Assembly: GCA_004322535.1 (NCBI GenBank)
Contig: SCUZ01000060.1
Location: 1-58,691, forward strand
Source of the DNA: Rugosibacter sp.
GTDB taxonomy: Bacteria; Pseudomonadota; Gammaproteobacteria; Burkholderiales; Rhodocyclaceae
Reading direction: 5' to 3'
DNA: 58,691 bases
The position numbers and the translations under genes were made by a program. Of this stretch, positions 8,858-18,261 are shown one piece after another. The first letter of the stretch is position 1, and the number at the start of each line of letters is the position of its first letter. The notes beneath the pieces are model-generated. The model worked only from the letters and a program-made list of their open reading frames with translations, did no database searches and was not told the DNA's origin.

Positions 8858-11167
8858 TTATTCAGATCGTCCCGGTGCGATCACTTCACGGCCCCCGGCG
8901 CTATTCATGGCCGAGACCAGCCCGGCTTTTTCCATCGCCTCGATCATGCGCGCGGCGCGGTTATAGCCGATCCGCAAATGGCGTTGCACGAGAGAAATCG
9001 AGGGGCGACGGTTCTTGAGCACAATCTCTACCGCCTGATCGTACATGGGGTCGGCCTCGGCATCATTGCTCGCCGCGTCACCAGCGCCGAGTTCTTGCGC
9101 ATCGGTGAGATTCCCGGCAAGAATTTCATCAATATATTCGGGCGAGCCAGTCTTCTTCAAATGCTCTACCACACGATGCACCTCATCATCGGCAACAAAC
9201 GCGCCATGCACACGCACCGGCAAGCCCGTGCCCGGCGGCAAGTACAACATATCACCCTGCCCCAGCAGCGCCTCGGCGCCCATCTGGTCGAGGATGGTGC
9301 GCGAATCGATTTTGCTCGATACCTGGAACGCAATGCGCGTCGGGATGTTTGCCTTGATGAGACCGGTGATGACATCCACGCTCGGCCGCTGGGTCGCCAG
9401 AATCAAGTGAATACCCGCCGCACGGGCCTTTTGCGCCAGACGCGCAATCAGTTCTTCCACTTTTTTTCCGACCACCATCATCAAGTCAGCCAGCTCATCG
9501 ATCACCACGACAATGTGCGGCAGGGTAGTCAAGGGCTCGGGGCCGATGTCTGTTTCTGTGCTCAGTGAAAACGGATTGGCAATGTGCTCGCCCGATTTTT
9601 GCGCGTCATTGATCTTGCTGTTAAAGCCGGAAAGATTACGCACGCCGAGTACCGACATCAGCTTGTAGCGACGCTCCATTTCGCCGACACACCAGTTCAG
9701 CGCATTGGCCGCCTTGGCCATGTCCGTCACCACCGGTGCCAACAGATGCGGAATGCCTTCGTAGATGGACAGCTCCAGCATCTTGGGGTCGATCATGATC
9801 AGGCGCACATCCTGCGGGCCGGACTTGAAAACCAGCGACAGGATCATCGCATTCACACCCACCGATTTACCTGAGCCCGTTGTACCCGCCACCAGTAAAT
9901 GCGGCATTTTCGCCAGATCGACCACCACCGGCTGGCCACTAATATCCTTGCCCAGCGAGATGGACAGTGGCGAAGCCATGCCGTGATACGCCTGCGAGCC
10001 AATGATTTCGGACAGACGCACAATCTGCCGCTTCGGGTTGGGCAGTTCCAGTGCCATGCACGATTTGCCGGGTACGGTTTCCACCACGCGAATCGACACC
10101 AACGACAGCGCACGCGCCAAATCCTTGGCCAGGCCAACTACCTGACTGCCCTTGACGCCAATGGCAGGCTCGATCTCATACCGTGTCACCACCGGGCCGG
10201 GATGGGCCGAGACCACTTTGGCTGTGACATTAAAATCGGCCAGCTTGCGTTCGATCAGGCGCGAGGTGAATTCCAGCGTCTCGGTTGAGGGCACATCCGC
10301 CGGGTTATGCGTAGGCTCCGTGAGCAAATGCAGCGGGGGCAATGCGCCACCTGCCGCATCAAAAAACAAGGCGGACTGTCGCTCTTTTTCAACCCGCGCA
10401 ACAGCCTTCGGTGCCAGAGGAATATCCAGCTCGACAGGCTCGATCTTGAGCGGCAGCGGATTATCTTCAATCTTGCGGCGCTCCGTCTCCACCACTGCTT
10501 CGCGCTGATCCGCAACCTGTCGGCCATAACGCCGATCTTGCCACTGTTCCCTTAACAACCGGCCACCAGCCCAGGCAGACTCAAGCAAAGCACCACACTT
10601 TTCAGCCATGCCCACCCATGAAATACCGGTAAACAAGCTGAAACCCACCATGATCAACACCAGCAAAACCAGCGTGCCTCCAGCAAAACCCAGAAACTGT
10701 GCCGCAAACCGGCCGACTTCAAAACCCAGCATGCCCCCTGGGGCCAAAGGCAGTGCCAGTTTTACGCTCCAGAAGCGCATCGCCTCCATGCCCGCGCTTG
10801 CCAGCAACAACACGCCAAAACCCATGATTGAGATAAAGAAAGATCGTCGATCGCCATTAAACAAACGGCTTAAACGGTGATAACCCCAGGCCAGCAGAAA
10901 AAAAGGCAGGGCTGCCAACCACCAGGCGGACAGCCCGAAAAGGTACAGCACCAGATCAGCTAGCCAGGCACCTATCCGCCCACCCGGGTTCATCACCCGA
11001 TCAACGGTTGCCGCATGCGACCAGCCGGGGTCTGCGGGATTAAAGCCCCACAAAATGATCGCGAGATAAACCCCGCAGGCCACCACTAACAGCCAGCGCG
11101 CTTCATGCACCAGCAGGGCAACTTTTTCCGGCAGGGGTGGGGAGGTCGTCGTGTTTGATGTATTCAT
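8858..11167 (-). CDS. ftsK: DNA translocase FtsK
   Basis: 769 residues from the chosen ATG. Four N-terminal membrane spans (about residues 20-190) are followed by a short linker, then the translocase motor with [29 protein letters not shown] (Walker A) and [16 protein letters not shown] (Walker B). The C-terminal winged-helix gamma domain ([35 protein letters not shown]) reads KOPS signals on DNA. FtsK couples chromosome-dimer resolution by XerCD to cell division. An upstream in-frame ATG at 11215 would add 16 residues; MNTSNTTTS at 11167 looks more like a real N-terminus, although neither has a good ribosome site. A diverged copy of the dispersed 24-bp motif lies near its 3' end. Confidence 0.95.
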   Translation of the reverse strand: MNTSNTTTSPPLPEKVALLVHEARWLLVVACGVYLAIILWGFNPADPGWSHAATVDRVMNPGGRIGAWLADLVLYLFGLSAWWLAALPFFLLAWGYHRLSRLFNGDRRSFFISIMGFGVLLLASAGMEAMRFWSVKLALPLAPGGMLGFEVGRFAAQFLGFAGGTLVLLVLIMVGFSLFTGISWVGMAEKCGALLESAWAGGRLLREQWQDRRYGRQVADQREAVVETERRKIEDNPLPLKIEPVELDIPLAPKAVARVEKERQSALFFDAAGGALPPLHLLTEPTHNPADVPSTETLEFTSRLIERKLADFNVTAKVVSAHPGPVVTRYEIEPAIGVKGSQVVGLAKDLARALSLVSIRVVETVPGKSCMALELPNPKRQIVRLSEIIGSQAYHGMASPLSISLGKDISGQPVVVDLAKMPHLLVAGTTGSGKSVGVNAMILSLVFKSGPQDVRLIMIDPKMLELSIYEGIPHLLAPVVTDMAKAANALNWCVGEMERRYKLMSVLGVRNLSGFNSKINDAQKSGEHIANPFSLSTETDIGPEPLTTLPHIVVVIDELADLMMVVGKKVEELIARLAQKARAAGIHLILATQRPSVDVITGLIKANIPTRIAFQVSSKIDSRTILDQMGAEALLGQGDMLYLPPGTGLPVRVHGAFVADDEVHRVVEHLKKTGSPEYIDEILAGNLTDAQELGAGDAASNDAEADPMYDQAVEIVLKNRRPSISLVQRHLRIGYNRAARMIEAMEKAGLVSAMNSAGGREVIAPGRSE
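9071..9094 (-). repeat. Diverged copy of dispersed 24-bp motif, inside ftsK
   Basis: Read on the minus strand, 19 of 24 bases match the consensus AAAGTCGGCGCTGG + CGAGACGGCG, including the unbroken core TCGGCGCTGG. It encodes ELGAGDAAS, in the variable stretch between the FtsK motor and gamma domain. This is the weakest member of the set and could be chance. Confidence 0.35.
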
Positions 11168-11399
11168 AGGAGCAAGTAATGGCAAATGAATAGAGTAGAA
11201 AATGCGGCAGCGCATACTCGATAAGGTAAAACAACTGCCCCATTATGGCCTAGCACCATGGACGGGTAAAGTCTGATTTCTCGGCCTTGACCGCTTGGTT
11301 TGGCAAAGTCAGATCGAGAACCCGATGCAGATCACTTTGGATGGCGATGCCTCGATTGCAGCTGTAATATTTGCAAACCCCACTTATTCAGAGGATGCC

Positions 11400-12344
11400 T
11401 CAATGCACAGCAGCACGGGTGGTCTGCGAGTCGAGCATACTCTTTTCAATCTCCGGAGCACTATCCGCTTCGACTGCTTTCCCGTCAGCCAAAAGCGCCT
11501 CTTCTGTCCGCTTGTTCATGATAACAATGCTGATACGACGATTGATCGGATTGTATGGATCCTGCTTGTCGAACAACACCGTCGAAGACATGCCGACAAC
11601 ACGCATAATCTTATCGTCCCTCATGCCTCCGGCGACAAGCTCACGGCGCGAAGCGTTAGCACGATTGGTGGATAGCTCCCAGTTGCTGAAATCACGTCCC
11701 CTGTTCGAAAACGGCTGAGAATCCGTGTGGCCAGACAAACTGACATGGTTTTCCACCTTGTTCAGTGTTTTGCCAATTTCGCGCAAAATAAGACGCGCAT
11801 AGGACTTTACTTCCGAGCTGGCAGAATCGAACATCGGCCGATTCTTTTCATCGACGATCTGAATACGCAAGCCTTCGCTGGTGAGGTCAAGTAATAGTTG
11901 GTTCTTGAACTGTTTCAAAGTCGGGCTCGCATCGATCAGGGATTCCAGCTCCCCTTTCAGACCAGCGAGTCTGGCTTGCTCCGCTTTTTCATATTCGGCC
12001 TTCAACTTTTGCAGATTGATGGTCTTTTTCGGGGCTTTCACATCTCCGGCTTTGACTTGCCCGTGAGATGCAGTCAAATCCTTACCACCTCCCTGAATTA
12101 CTGAAGAAGAGTCACCCGAACCAGATCCGCCCGCCAACGAAACCTTAAGTGGATTCTGAAAATAATCGGCAATACCCTGCAAATCACCCTGTGTTGTAGA
12201 ACCTAAAAGCCACATGAGCATGAAGAACGCCATCATCGCCGTAACAAAGTCGGCATAGGCAATTTTCCACGCACCACCATGTGCGCCCCCACCGCTCTTC
12301 TTGATTTTCTTGATGACTATGGGTTGCCTGGTATCGTCACTCAT
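11400..12344 (-). CDS. motB: Flagellar stator protein MotB
   Basis: 314 residues. The single membrane span AYADFVTAMMAFFMLMWLLGS has the essential proton-binding Asp32, at the same position as in Escherichia coli. A flexible linker follows. The C-terminal OmpA-like peptidoglycan-binding domain (about residues 145-290) shows LSGHTDSQPF, NWELSTNRANASRRELV and NRRISIVIM. MotB pairs with MotA to form the ion-driven stator anchored to the cell wall. It lies 40 bp downstream of motA and is surely cotranscribed. The linker contains a Gly/Ser-rich run (LAGGSGSGDSSSVIQGGGKD). Confidence 0.96.
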   Translation of the reverse strand: MSDDTRQPIVIKKIKKSGGGAHGGAWKIAYADFVTAMMAFFMLMWLLGSTTQGDLQGIADYFQNPLKVSLAGGSGSGDSSSVIQGGGKDLTASHGQVKAGDVKAPKKTINLQKLKAEYEKAEQARLAGLKGELESLIDASPTLKQFKNQLLLDLTSEGLRIQIVDEKNRPMFDSASSEVKSYARLILREIGKTLNKVENHVSLSGHTDSQPFSNRGRDFSNWELSTNRANASRRELVAGGMRDDKIMRVVGMSSTVLFDKQDPYNPINRRISIVIMNKRTEEALLADGKAVEADSAPEIEKSMLDSQTTRAAVH

Positions 12345-12384
12345 GTAGCCACCTGGATAAAATTGCGCAAGCTATTACCTGTTC

Positions 12385-13242
12385 TTATTGGTTTTTGCGT
12401 GCCTTCAGATCCTCTTCCAACTCAATGAAGCCAGGACGATCGCCAGAAAAAAGCACTTTACGGCCAAACTCTACCGCCACCTGTGGCGCATAACCATTCA
12501 TGCTGGCCAGAAGTACCGTTTTGATAACCTGAAATATCTTGCCCTCCTCTTCCACCTTCTGCTCTAGCTGCCCTGCAATGGGAGCCACAAAACCATAAGC
12601 CAGAAGAATACCGAGAAAGGTGCCGACCAATGCGCCACCGATCATCTTGCCGAGAACGGCGGGAGGAGCGCCGACTGAACCCATGACATTGACCACCCCC
12701 ATAACCGCCACCACAATGCCGAAGGCTGGCGTGGCATCGGCAATTTTGGATACAGTATGCGCCGGAACATGGGCCTCCTGATGATGGGTTTCAATTTCAA
12801 TATCCATCAGATTTTCTATTTCAAACGCATTGAGATTGCCACCTACCATCATGCGTAAATAATCGCAGATAAATTCCATGGCATGATGATCATGCACGAT
12901 TTTTGGATATTTAGAAAAAACTGCACTCTCAGCCGGATTCTCGATATCGTTCTCAATTGACATCAAGCCTTCTTTGCGTACCTTGGAAAGAATTTCGAAC
13001 AACATGGCCAGCAAATCCATGTAGAGCACCTTGTCAAGCCGCGTGCCTTTAAATACGGTGGGTAGCGCTCTTACTGTCGCTTTGATAGCCTTGATACCGT
13101 TACTGGCAACAAACCCGCCGATGGCCAGCCCGAGAATAGCAACGTATTCCATCGGCATCCACAATGCTGCCAAGCTCCCATGCACCGCATAGGTGCCTAC
13201 TGAAGCAGCAAGAATAATGATATAGCCAAGAATTAGGAACAT
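12385..13242 (-). CDS. motA: Flagellar stator protein MotA
   Basis: 285 residues with four membrane spans. The start (MFLILGYIIILAASVGTYAVHGSLAALWMPMEYVAILG) is typical of the MotA type found with MotB. The cytoplasmic loop between spans 2 and 3 carries the charged residues that contact FliG, and TPAFGIVVAVMGVVNVMG followed by KMIGGALVGTFLGILLAYGFVAPI forms the last two spans with the conserved prolines. No Shine-Dalgarno sequence precedes the ATG. A sigma-28-like promoter ends only 7 bp upstream, so the transcript may be leaderless. Confidence 0.96.
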   Translation of the reverse strand: MFLILGYIIILAASVGTYAVHGSLAALWMPMEYVAILGLAIGGFVASNGIKAIKATVRALPTVFKGTRLDKVLYMDLLAMLFEILSKVRKEGLMSIENDIENPAESAVFSKYPKIVHDHHAMEFICDYLRMMVGGNLNAFEIENLMDIEIETHHQEAHVPAHTVSKIADATPAFGIVVAVMGVVNVMGSVGAPPAVLGKMIGGALVGTFLGILLAYGFVAPIAGQLEQKVEEEGKIFQVIKTVLLASMNGYAPQVAVEFGRKVLFSGDRPGFIELEEDLKARKNQ

Positions 13243-13249
13243 GTCGAAT

Positions 13250-13276
13250 TTATCCGGTGTGACGTCTCAAACCTCA
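13250..13276 (-). promoter_or_regulatory. Candidate sigma-28 (FliA) promoter for motAB
   Basis: On the minus strand TGAGGTTT and CCGGATAA are separated by 11 bp. Each matches the flagellar sigma-28 consensus (TAAAGTTT-N11-GCCGATAA) at six of eight positions. Its -10 element ends 7 bp before the motA ATG, which would place transcription start at or almost at the start codon. This fits late-class expression of motAB, but the match is moderate. Confidence 0.4.
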
Positions 13277-13367
13277 TTGCTTGCGAGGGCATATTCTGCA
13301 AGCATAATCATAATCGCAAAAAGAGATCAAACATGTGACTAGAGTAGCCGACAAGTGGAGTTTGATG

Positions 13368-15158
13368 TTATGCGGAAACAACACGATTTTTTCCAAAGCG
13401 CTTTGCCAAATACATTGCTGCGTCAGCGCGACACAAAGCCTCATAAGGATCTTCTGCCTGAGCCACATTCACCAAACCGCAGCTGAAAGTGATCAAAATC
13501 TTGTCATTGTTGGCCATAAAAAACTTCCGTGTCAGCTCACGCTGAACGCGCGTCATGATACTAACGGCGTCATCAATACCGGTACTGGGTAATAATACGA
13601 CGAACTCTTCGCCACCATAGCGAGCGAGTGTATCTTGAGGCCGAATGGCTTCTTGAATAACCGTTGCCAAATGCACCAAAGCCGCATCGCCAACAGCGTG
13701 CCCTTGGACATCGTTAATCTGCTTGAAGTTATCGATGTCGAGAAGTGCAAGGCTAAGGGTTCCCCCTTGACGTTGCTGACGGTTAACTTCTTTTTGCAAC
13801 GCCTCGTCCAGACCTTTACGATTGAGAGCACCAGTCAAGGGATCATGCCGAACCATCTTGCTGGTCGTAGAGAGTTCATTTTGCAGACGCGCCACTTCCT
13901 GCTCTGCCTCTTGCACTCGATTTTGCATAAGACTTAATTCATCACGTGAGCGCGCTGTATCAATCTGCACCAAGCGAGTCTCGTGCATGACTTCATTTAG
14001 CACCTTCGTGATTTCAGAGATATCGCCGGCTTTACTGATTTTCTTGGCATACACCTCAATCTTGCCGTGGTAAACACTCGTGGTTTCAGAAAAATTGGTC
14101 AAATGATCCACAAAGGTGGCCAACATCAACCTGAGCCGATCATTGGCCTCGGTAAGCTCTTTCTTGAGCAGGCTTTGCTTGAAAATAACATCTTTCATCC
14201 GGCGCTCAACTTCATCCAACCGCCGCAAATCAAGAGGCTGAAGCAGCAGGTCTCGCATCATGCCGATTTGTCCAGTAAGCCACTGATCCTCAACCACTAA
14301 CTCACTGATATTGTCCGTAATGAGTTGCACTAGATGAAATAACGCTGTATTCACCTCCGCTTCGTCTTCGACAATAAAATGAATGCGATAGCACAGCTTC
14401 TTGAATCGATCAGAAAGTCCGGCAAGTGACTCAGCATTTTGTGCGCCCCTTACTGCCACTGAAATTTCGTTTACTTCGCGAATCAGCTCCGGATTGTTAC
14501 GCAACACGATGGCTAGGGCATTGTCCAGTACCTGGACAATCAGTGCCTGCAGATCAGAGATATCTCCTTGCCAGTGCGCATGAGTCGGCGATATTTTTTC
14601 TTTTTCGGGAGGCATCGCCGCTGTTTCTTCAACAGTCACCGCAGCAGGTAGCAGCTCAGTAAATTCCTGTTGATTTTTTTCTGTATTTTTTGTCCAGGAG
14701 CCAACCAGAGACTGGATGCGGGTGAACAATAAATCCGGTTTACACGAAGTGGCTAAAATGTGTTCCAGCGCTTTTTTCTTTTGCAAAACTGTCGCTTCAG
14801 CATGCGATACGTCAAGTTGCCATAATAGATCACGAACCAACCCTGGCCAAGGTGTTTCCGCACCGCCTTGATTAGCTAACAACTCAATCAATGCCGCTTT
14901 AAGACTATCCCAGTTTTTCTCGAAAATCGCAGCTTCTAGTTGACGAGAAAAATGAATCTGCTCTGCATTCTTGCGTGGCAAAGCCACTTGTAATGCCTTA
15001 AGTTCGTCCGCAGGGAACGCTGAAGTGGCGGGCTGGCCTGAAATCTCATGAAATACCATGCGGTAATTCTCTGGTGTTGGCAGGAGTTTCTTCAAAGCCA
15101 AGCACTGCAAGGTTTCACGGGCGATTTCAAGTGCTGAAAGCGGGAGCGATTTAGGCAT
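13368..15158 (-). CDS. Diguanylate cyclase (GGDEF) with long helical N-terminal region
   Basis: 596 residues. The C-terminal GGDEF domain begins near residue 430 (HDPLTGALNRKGLDEAL). It keeps the catalytic motif GGEEF at about 515-519 and the product-inhibition site RPQD at about 506-509, five residues upstream, so it is predicted to make cyclic di-GMP under feedback control. The first 400 residues have no domain I recognise; they are helical and end in a coiled coil (about 350-430). No membrane span or signal peptide is seen, so it is probably cytosolic. It lies upstream of motAB in the same orientation (125 bp gap), and the ycgR gene near 54 kb would be a natural receptor. Confidence 0.9.
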   Translation of the reverse strand: MPKSLPLSALEIARETLQCLALKKLLPTPENYRMVFHEISGQPATSAFPADELKALQVALPRKNAEQIHFSRQLEAAIFEKNWDSLKAALIELLANQGGAETPWPGLVRDLLWQLDVSHAEATVLQKKKALEHILATSCKPDLLFTRIQSLVGSWTKNTEKNQQEFTELLPAAVTVEETAAMPPEKEKISPTHAHWQGDISDLQALIVQVLDNALAIVLRNNPELIREVNEISVAVRGAQNAESLAGLSDRFKKLCYRIHFIVEDEAEVNTALFHLVQLITDNISELVVEDQWLTGQIGMMRDLLLQPLDLRRLDEVERRMKDVIFKQSLLKKELTEANDRLRLMLATFVDHLTNFSETTSVYHGKIEVYAKKISKAGDISEITKVLNEVMHETRLVQIDTARSRDELSLMQNRVQEAEQEVARLQNELSTTSKMVRHDPLTGALNRKGLDEALQKEVNRQQRQGGTLSLALLDIDNFKQINDVQGHAVGDAALVHLATVIQEAIRPQDTLARYGGEEFVVLLPSTGIDDAVSIMTRVQRELTRKFFMANNDKILITFSCGLVNVAQAEDPYEALCRADAAMYLAKRFGKNRVVSA

Positions 15159-15280
15159 GACTCATTTGCAGACTTAAAGAAATTAGCTATCCATTAACGT
15201 CAGTGTATAGAACCGATAAGCAAAGGGATATACGCGCTGAGCATTATTTTTTTACAGGGCGCCCATGCGACTCACCATCG

Positions 15281-16090
15281 TCACATCACCTGTGAAATAT
15301 TCAGGTAAATATAAAGGCGCGTCTGTCGTTGATCCGTCACGTCGATAACAGTCTGCGCTGTCATTTCTGGAATAGCAAAACTGTTGCTGACAAGACAGGC
15401 AAACGGCATCATTTCAGCTTGCGCCTTGGCTCCGAGTTTCGCCATGGGGGCTGGAGAAAGAAAAGCATAGACTACGTCATAAGCTGCCAGCGAGTGGTTC
15501 CAGAAGTTACCGCGACGAGTGCTCAAGTTGGCAAATCCTCGTGCTAACAGCCATGCCCAAGCCCATGTCAATGGCGCATGCTCAACGCCAACAAACACGC
15601 AATCTGGGCGGGCGCGGGCCAGATGACGCAACAGACCACCATCGCCACAGCCAAGATCCACCATGCGGCAGGGGGTTTCAGGTAACAGGGACAGCAAGGC
15701 ATCCCGGCTTTTACGATTGGTAAGATACAGTGGTACCTGATTGATATCCGTCCGCCAAAAAACCAGCAGCAACAGGAAAAATCCGCTGAACCATATCCAG
15801 GCAGGCAATGCCATGCTGCTTGCCAACACGGCGCAGGGAATAAAAACCAGATGGATAAATAACCACCAGATCGGTGCGCGCAACAACATCGCCGTAAGCA
15901 CTGCGCAAACACCCTGTAGCAAGGCAACAAGTACAAGATGATCAAAAAGTACCGGCGAAAAAGCCAGCACCAAGCCAATGGCAAGCATGGTGCCAACCAA
16001 TTGAGCAAGCAGGGCAAAAAACAACGGATGCGAATTGCGGCGGGAATGACGGCGGACAAAATCCGACCAGTAATCAAAAAACCGGGTCAC
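15281..16090 (-). CDS. Membrane-anchored class I SAM-dependent methyltransferase
   Basis: 269 residues. Three to four hydrophobic segments fill residues 20-115. They are followed by a Rossmann-type methyltransferase domain with the AdoMet-binding loop MVDLGCGDGGLLRHLA (about 140-155) and an acidic turn GVEHAPLTWAWAW. The order membrane helix, VPLYLTNRKSRDALLSLLP, DLGCGDGG, then YDVVYAFLSPAPMAKLGAKAQAEM, recalls FAM173-type protein lysine methyltransferases, which act on membrane proteins such as ATP synthase subunit c; that identity is inference. It begins with GTG inside a GTGA overlap with the upstream lipoprotein stop, indicating translational coupling. It is not a known flagellar gene. 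Confidence 0.75.
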   Translation of the reverse strand: MTRFFDYWSDFVRRHSRRNSHPLFFALLAQLVGTMLAIGLVLAFSPVLFDHLVLVALLQGVCAVLTAMLLRAPIWWLFIHLVFIPCAVLASSMALPAWIWFSGFFLLLLVFWRTDINQVPLYLTNRKSRDALLSLLPETPCRMVDLGCGDGGLLRHLARARPDCVFVGVEHAPLTWAWAWLLARGFANLSTRRGNFWNHSLAAYDVVYAFLSPAPMAKLGAKAQAEMMPFACLVSNSFAIPEMTAQTVIDVTDQRQTRLYIYLNISQVM

Positions 16091-16587
16091 TGTACAGCCG
16101 AGGGCGTCACAGACTCGACCTCAGCTTCTGCCTTGGGTAGCGCTTTACCCCTGTACTGAAGCGCATTGTTTTTTGCCTGAAAACTGCCAATCATCTCCCC
16201 TGGCTCGGGTGGTGGATCCTGGTACGACTGAAAGCCACACTGTTGCAATTCAGTAACATACCAGCGCTTTCCGGCATTAAGAATGAACACGCCGGGTTCC
16301 GGCCGATAAACATCTAAACGAAATTTATTCGCACCCAACCCGTCCACCGCGTAGCGACGCTGGCATTGCGGGAGACCAGCAACAATCAATGAGGCTTGCC
16401 ACGGACCTCTCCAATAGGCTTGATCACGTACAAGTGCTAATGATTGACCACGATCATTGATATTAAAAAATGCCTGCTGGCTATTGCCACAAGCACTCAG
16501 CAGCAGAGAGAAGAACACCAGTGTGATTCGCTTGAATTTATTTTGCAAATCTATTCTGGAAAACATCAAGCCACCCATTGAAGACAT
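16087..16587 (-). CDS. Small predicted lipoprotein, function unknown
   Basis: 166 residues. A signal sequence ends in the lipobox LLLSAC (after ITLVFFSLLLSACGNSQ), so a lipid-anchored envelope protein is expected. The mature part (LVRDQAYWRGPWQASLIVAGLPQCQRRYAV, VYRPEPGVFILNAGKRWYVTELQQCGFQSYQDPPPEPGEM) has two cysteines that could pair. I do not recognise a domain. An ATG seven codons downstream (16564-16566) is an alternative start. It overlaps the methyltransferase gene by 4 bp and follows the carbonic-anhydrase-like gene by 61 bp, so the three may form a small envelope operon. Confidence 0.75.
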   Translation of the reverse strand: MSSMGGLMFSRIDLQNKFKRITLVFFSLLLSACGNSQQAFFNINDRGQSLALVRDQAYWRGPWQASLIVAGLPQCQRRYAVDGLGANKFRLDVYRPEPGVFILNAGKRWYVTELQQCGFQSYQDPPPEPGEMIGSFQAKNNALQYRGKALPKAEAEVESVTPSAVQ

Positions 16588-16648
16588 TATCGAAAATACT
16601 GAAAAAACGCATTGCGCTTTTATTAATAATTTTATAGTGCTCTAACGA

Positions 16649-18172
16649 TCAGCGTGATTCCTTGATCAAACGGCCATTCGAGGGTTGCAAAGGGCGCGCA
16701 TTATTACGGTAAAGACGTGAAAATATTGCTACTTGTTCCGCAGAAACCGGTATCGGTTGCTTTAACACCATCCACAGTACGCCTTCAGTACAGGGGGGCG
16801 TAGTCAATGATCCCATATAAGTCCAATAAGCTCGGCTTTCCGGCAGTATCTTGTTTAGATCGATAACATCGACAGGCGCCACCTCGATATTCTGGTCCAG
16901 TGGCAAATTGTTCCACAGTGTCTGGATCAAGGAGTTCTCACCACCTTTTTCGAGCAACACTGCAACGACAGCAAATTGACCTTCGTCATTTTTGTGCACC
17001 AAGTGCATCACCATATCGTAAGCGCGTCCATCGACTCGTTCTTCGGAGGGGCGATGAAAATTAAAGTACAACAATTCATAGCGCCTACCTGAAATCTTCA
17101 GACTTAATCCTTCACCAACGTTCACCTGCACCGTGTGGCCGGTATCAATGATACGGAATGGCCTTGATTTGTAGTCGAATGTGATTTCTTCGAGATTGAC
17201 CTTAATGCCTTCGCGAATATCAATCGGCGATTGACGTTTGCCCGTTGCACAGATTGCATAGTCATCCCGCAGCTTAGCCCAGCGGGTTGATCCGCCTTCA
17301 TCATCGTAAGACCAAGCGCCAATCTTTGAGGCAGAAAGCTCGTCTTGATCATTAACTAGAAATGCTGCTGTTGGCCTCTTCTTTATCGCTTTGCGCGGGC
17401 CGGACGTTGCATAATGCAATTCACGCAAACGCTTGTCTGCCAGGCTTTCCACCCCTTGCCGCAAGGAACTGGAACTGACCTTTGGCGTAAGGGGTGCCGG
17501 TGACGCAGCAAGCGGCTTTTTTCCGGCGCCAGCAGCCGCCTGATCTGCGGCGGCTTTGTCCGCAGCAGTCTTGTCTATAGATGGCAGAATGATCAGCTTC
17601 GGTGTTTCAGCCGCGACAACAGCCCCTCTATCGGCAACAAGCGTTAAATTCGCCGTGACTGGGCCTTCATTTCTGGCTTGCGACAGGAGTGGTGGCGCCA
17701 CTACATGATCTAACGCCGCACCCATTGCAGATGGCCCCCCCGCAGGCACCACACCTGCATTGGCAGAACCATTTGCAGTGGTGGCGCAAGCCACATTGAA
17801 TATTCGTTCATCGAGACTGCCCACTTCTATGGCATTGGGGCGCTGACGAGAAACGACATCCTCGCGAACCAGAGTATCCCCTCGAAAATAAGCGCGGCGG
17901 AGTGTAGTGAAACGGCGCGCAGCACAATCGTAAAGATTCTGTGCTTGCATTGCGTCATAAGCACCGCCGACATCACTCACCGGGCGTTCAAGCACTACCC
18001 GGCTCCAGGCCGTAGCGCCAGAAGTAGTGCGCTCGATGCTGGCCTTATTGATGTCGATGGTTTCGCTCTTGCCGGCAATGATGGTTTGCCAGTCACCGAC
18101 TGTAGCGCCCAAGGGGCCATTCAAACTAAAAAACAATCCCACCAGGATAAACGACAAACGCGATGCTGACAT
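16649..18172 (-). CDS. Secreted surface-adhesin-E-like / alpha-carbonic-anhydrase-like fusion, probably not catalytic
   Basis: 507 residues with a signal peptide (about 1-23). Residues 25-130 resemble the surface-adhesin protein E / CNP1 type domain (DWQTIIAGKSETIDINKASIERT ... TLRRAYFRGDTLVRED). An Ala/Pro-rich linker (about 190-260) leads to an alpha-carbonic-anhydrase domain (about 285-505) with QSPIDI and GSLTTPPCTEGVLWMVLKQP. In active bacterial enzymes the zinc site reads HFH ... E-x-H. Here the first ligand is Asn371 (FNFH), the second-shell Glu is Val388 (VMH), and the usual SEH is SEE. His373 and His390 remain. Loss of a ligand argues for a binding or structural role. It is the first gene of the 15.3-18.2 kb block. 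Confidence 0.82.
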   Translation of the reverse strand: MSASRLSFILVGLFFSLNGPLGATVGDWQTIIAGKSETIDINKASIERTTSGATAWSRVVLERPVSDVGGAYDAMQAQNLYDCAARRFTTLRRAYFRGDTLVREDVVSRQRPNAIEVGSLDERIFNVACATTANGSANAGVVPAGGPSAMGAALDHVVAPPLLSQARNEGPVTANLTLVADRGAVVAAETPKLIILPSIDKTAADKAAADQAAAGAGKKPLAASPAPLTPKVSSSSLRQGVESLADKRLRELHYATSGPRKAIKKRPTAAFLVNDQDELSASKIGAWSYDDEGGSTRWAKLRDDYAICATGKRQSPIDIREGIKVNLEEITFDYKSRPFRIIDTGHTVQVNVGEGLSLKISGRRYELLYFNFHRPSEERVDGRAYDMVMHLVHKNDEGQFAVVAVLLEKGGENSLIQTLWNNLPLDQNIEVAPVDVIDLNKILPESRAYWTYMGSLTTPPCTEGVLWMVLKQPIPVSAEQVAIFSRLYRNNARPLQPSNGRLIKESR

Positions 18173-18261
18173 GACTCCCCTTTTTTCTTCCGAATTAACC
18201 CGGCTTACGACACCCTGCGCCTGATGTCAATCGAAATCGGCGATATGACGACAATCCAGAA

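Noticed and set aside
11168-11399. 232 bp between ftsK and motB with short open frames
   Set aside because: No start, ribosome site or family resemblance; treated as an ordinary spacer with the ftsK promoter.
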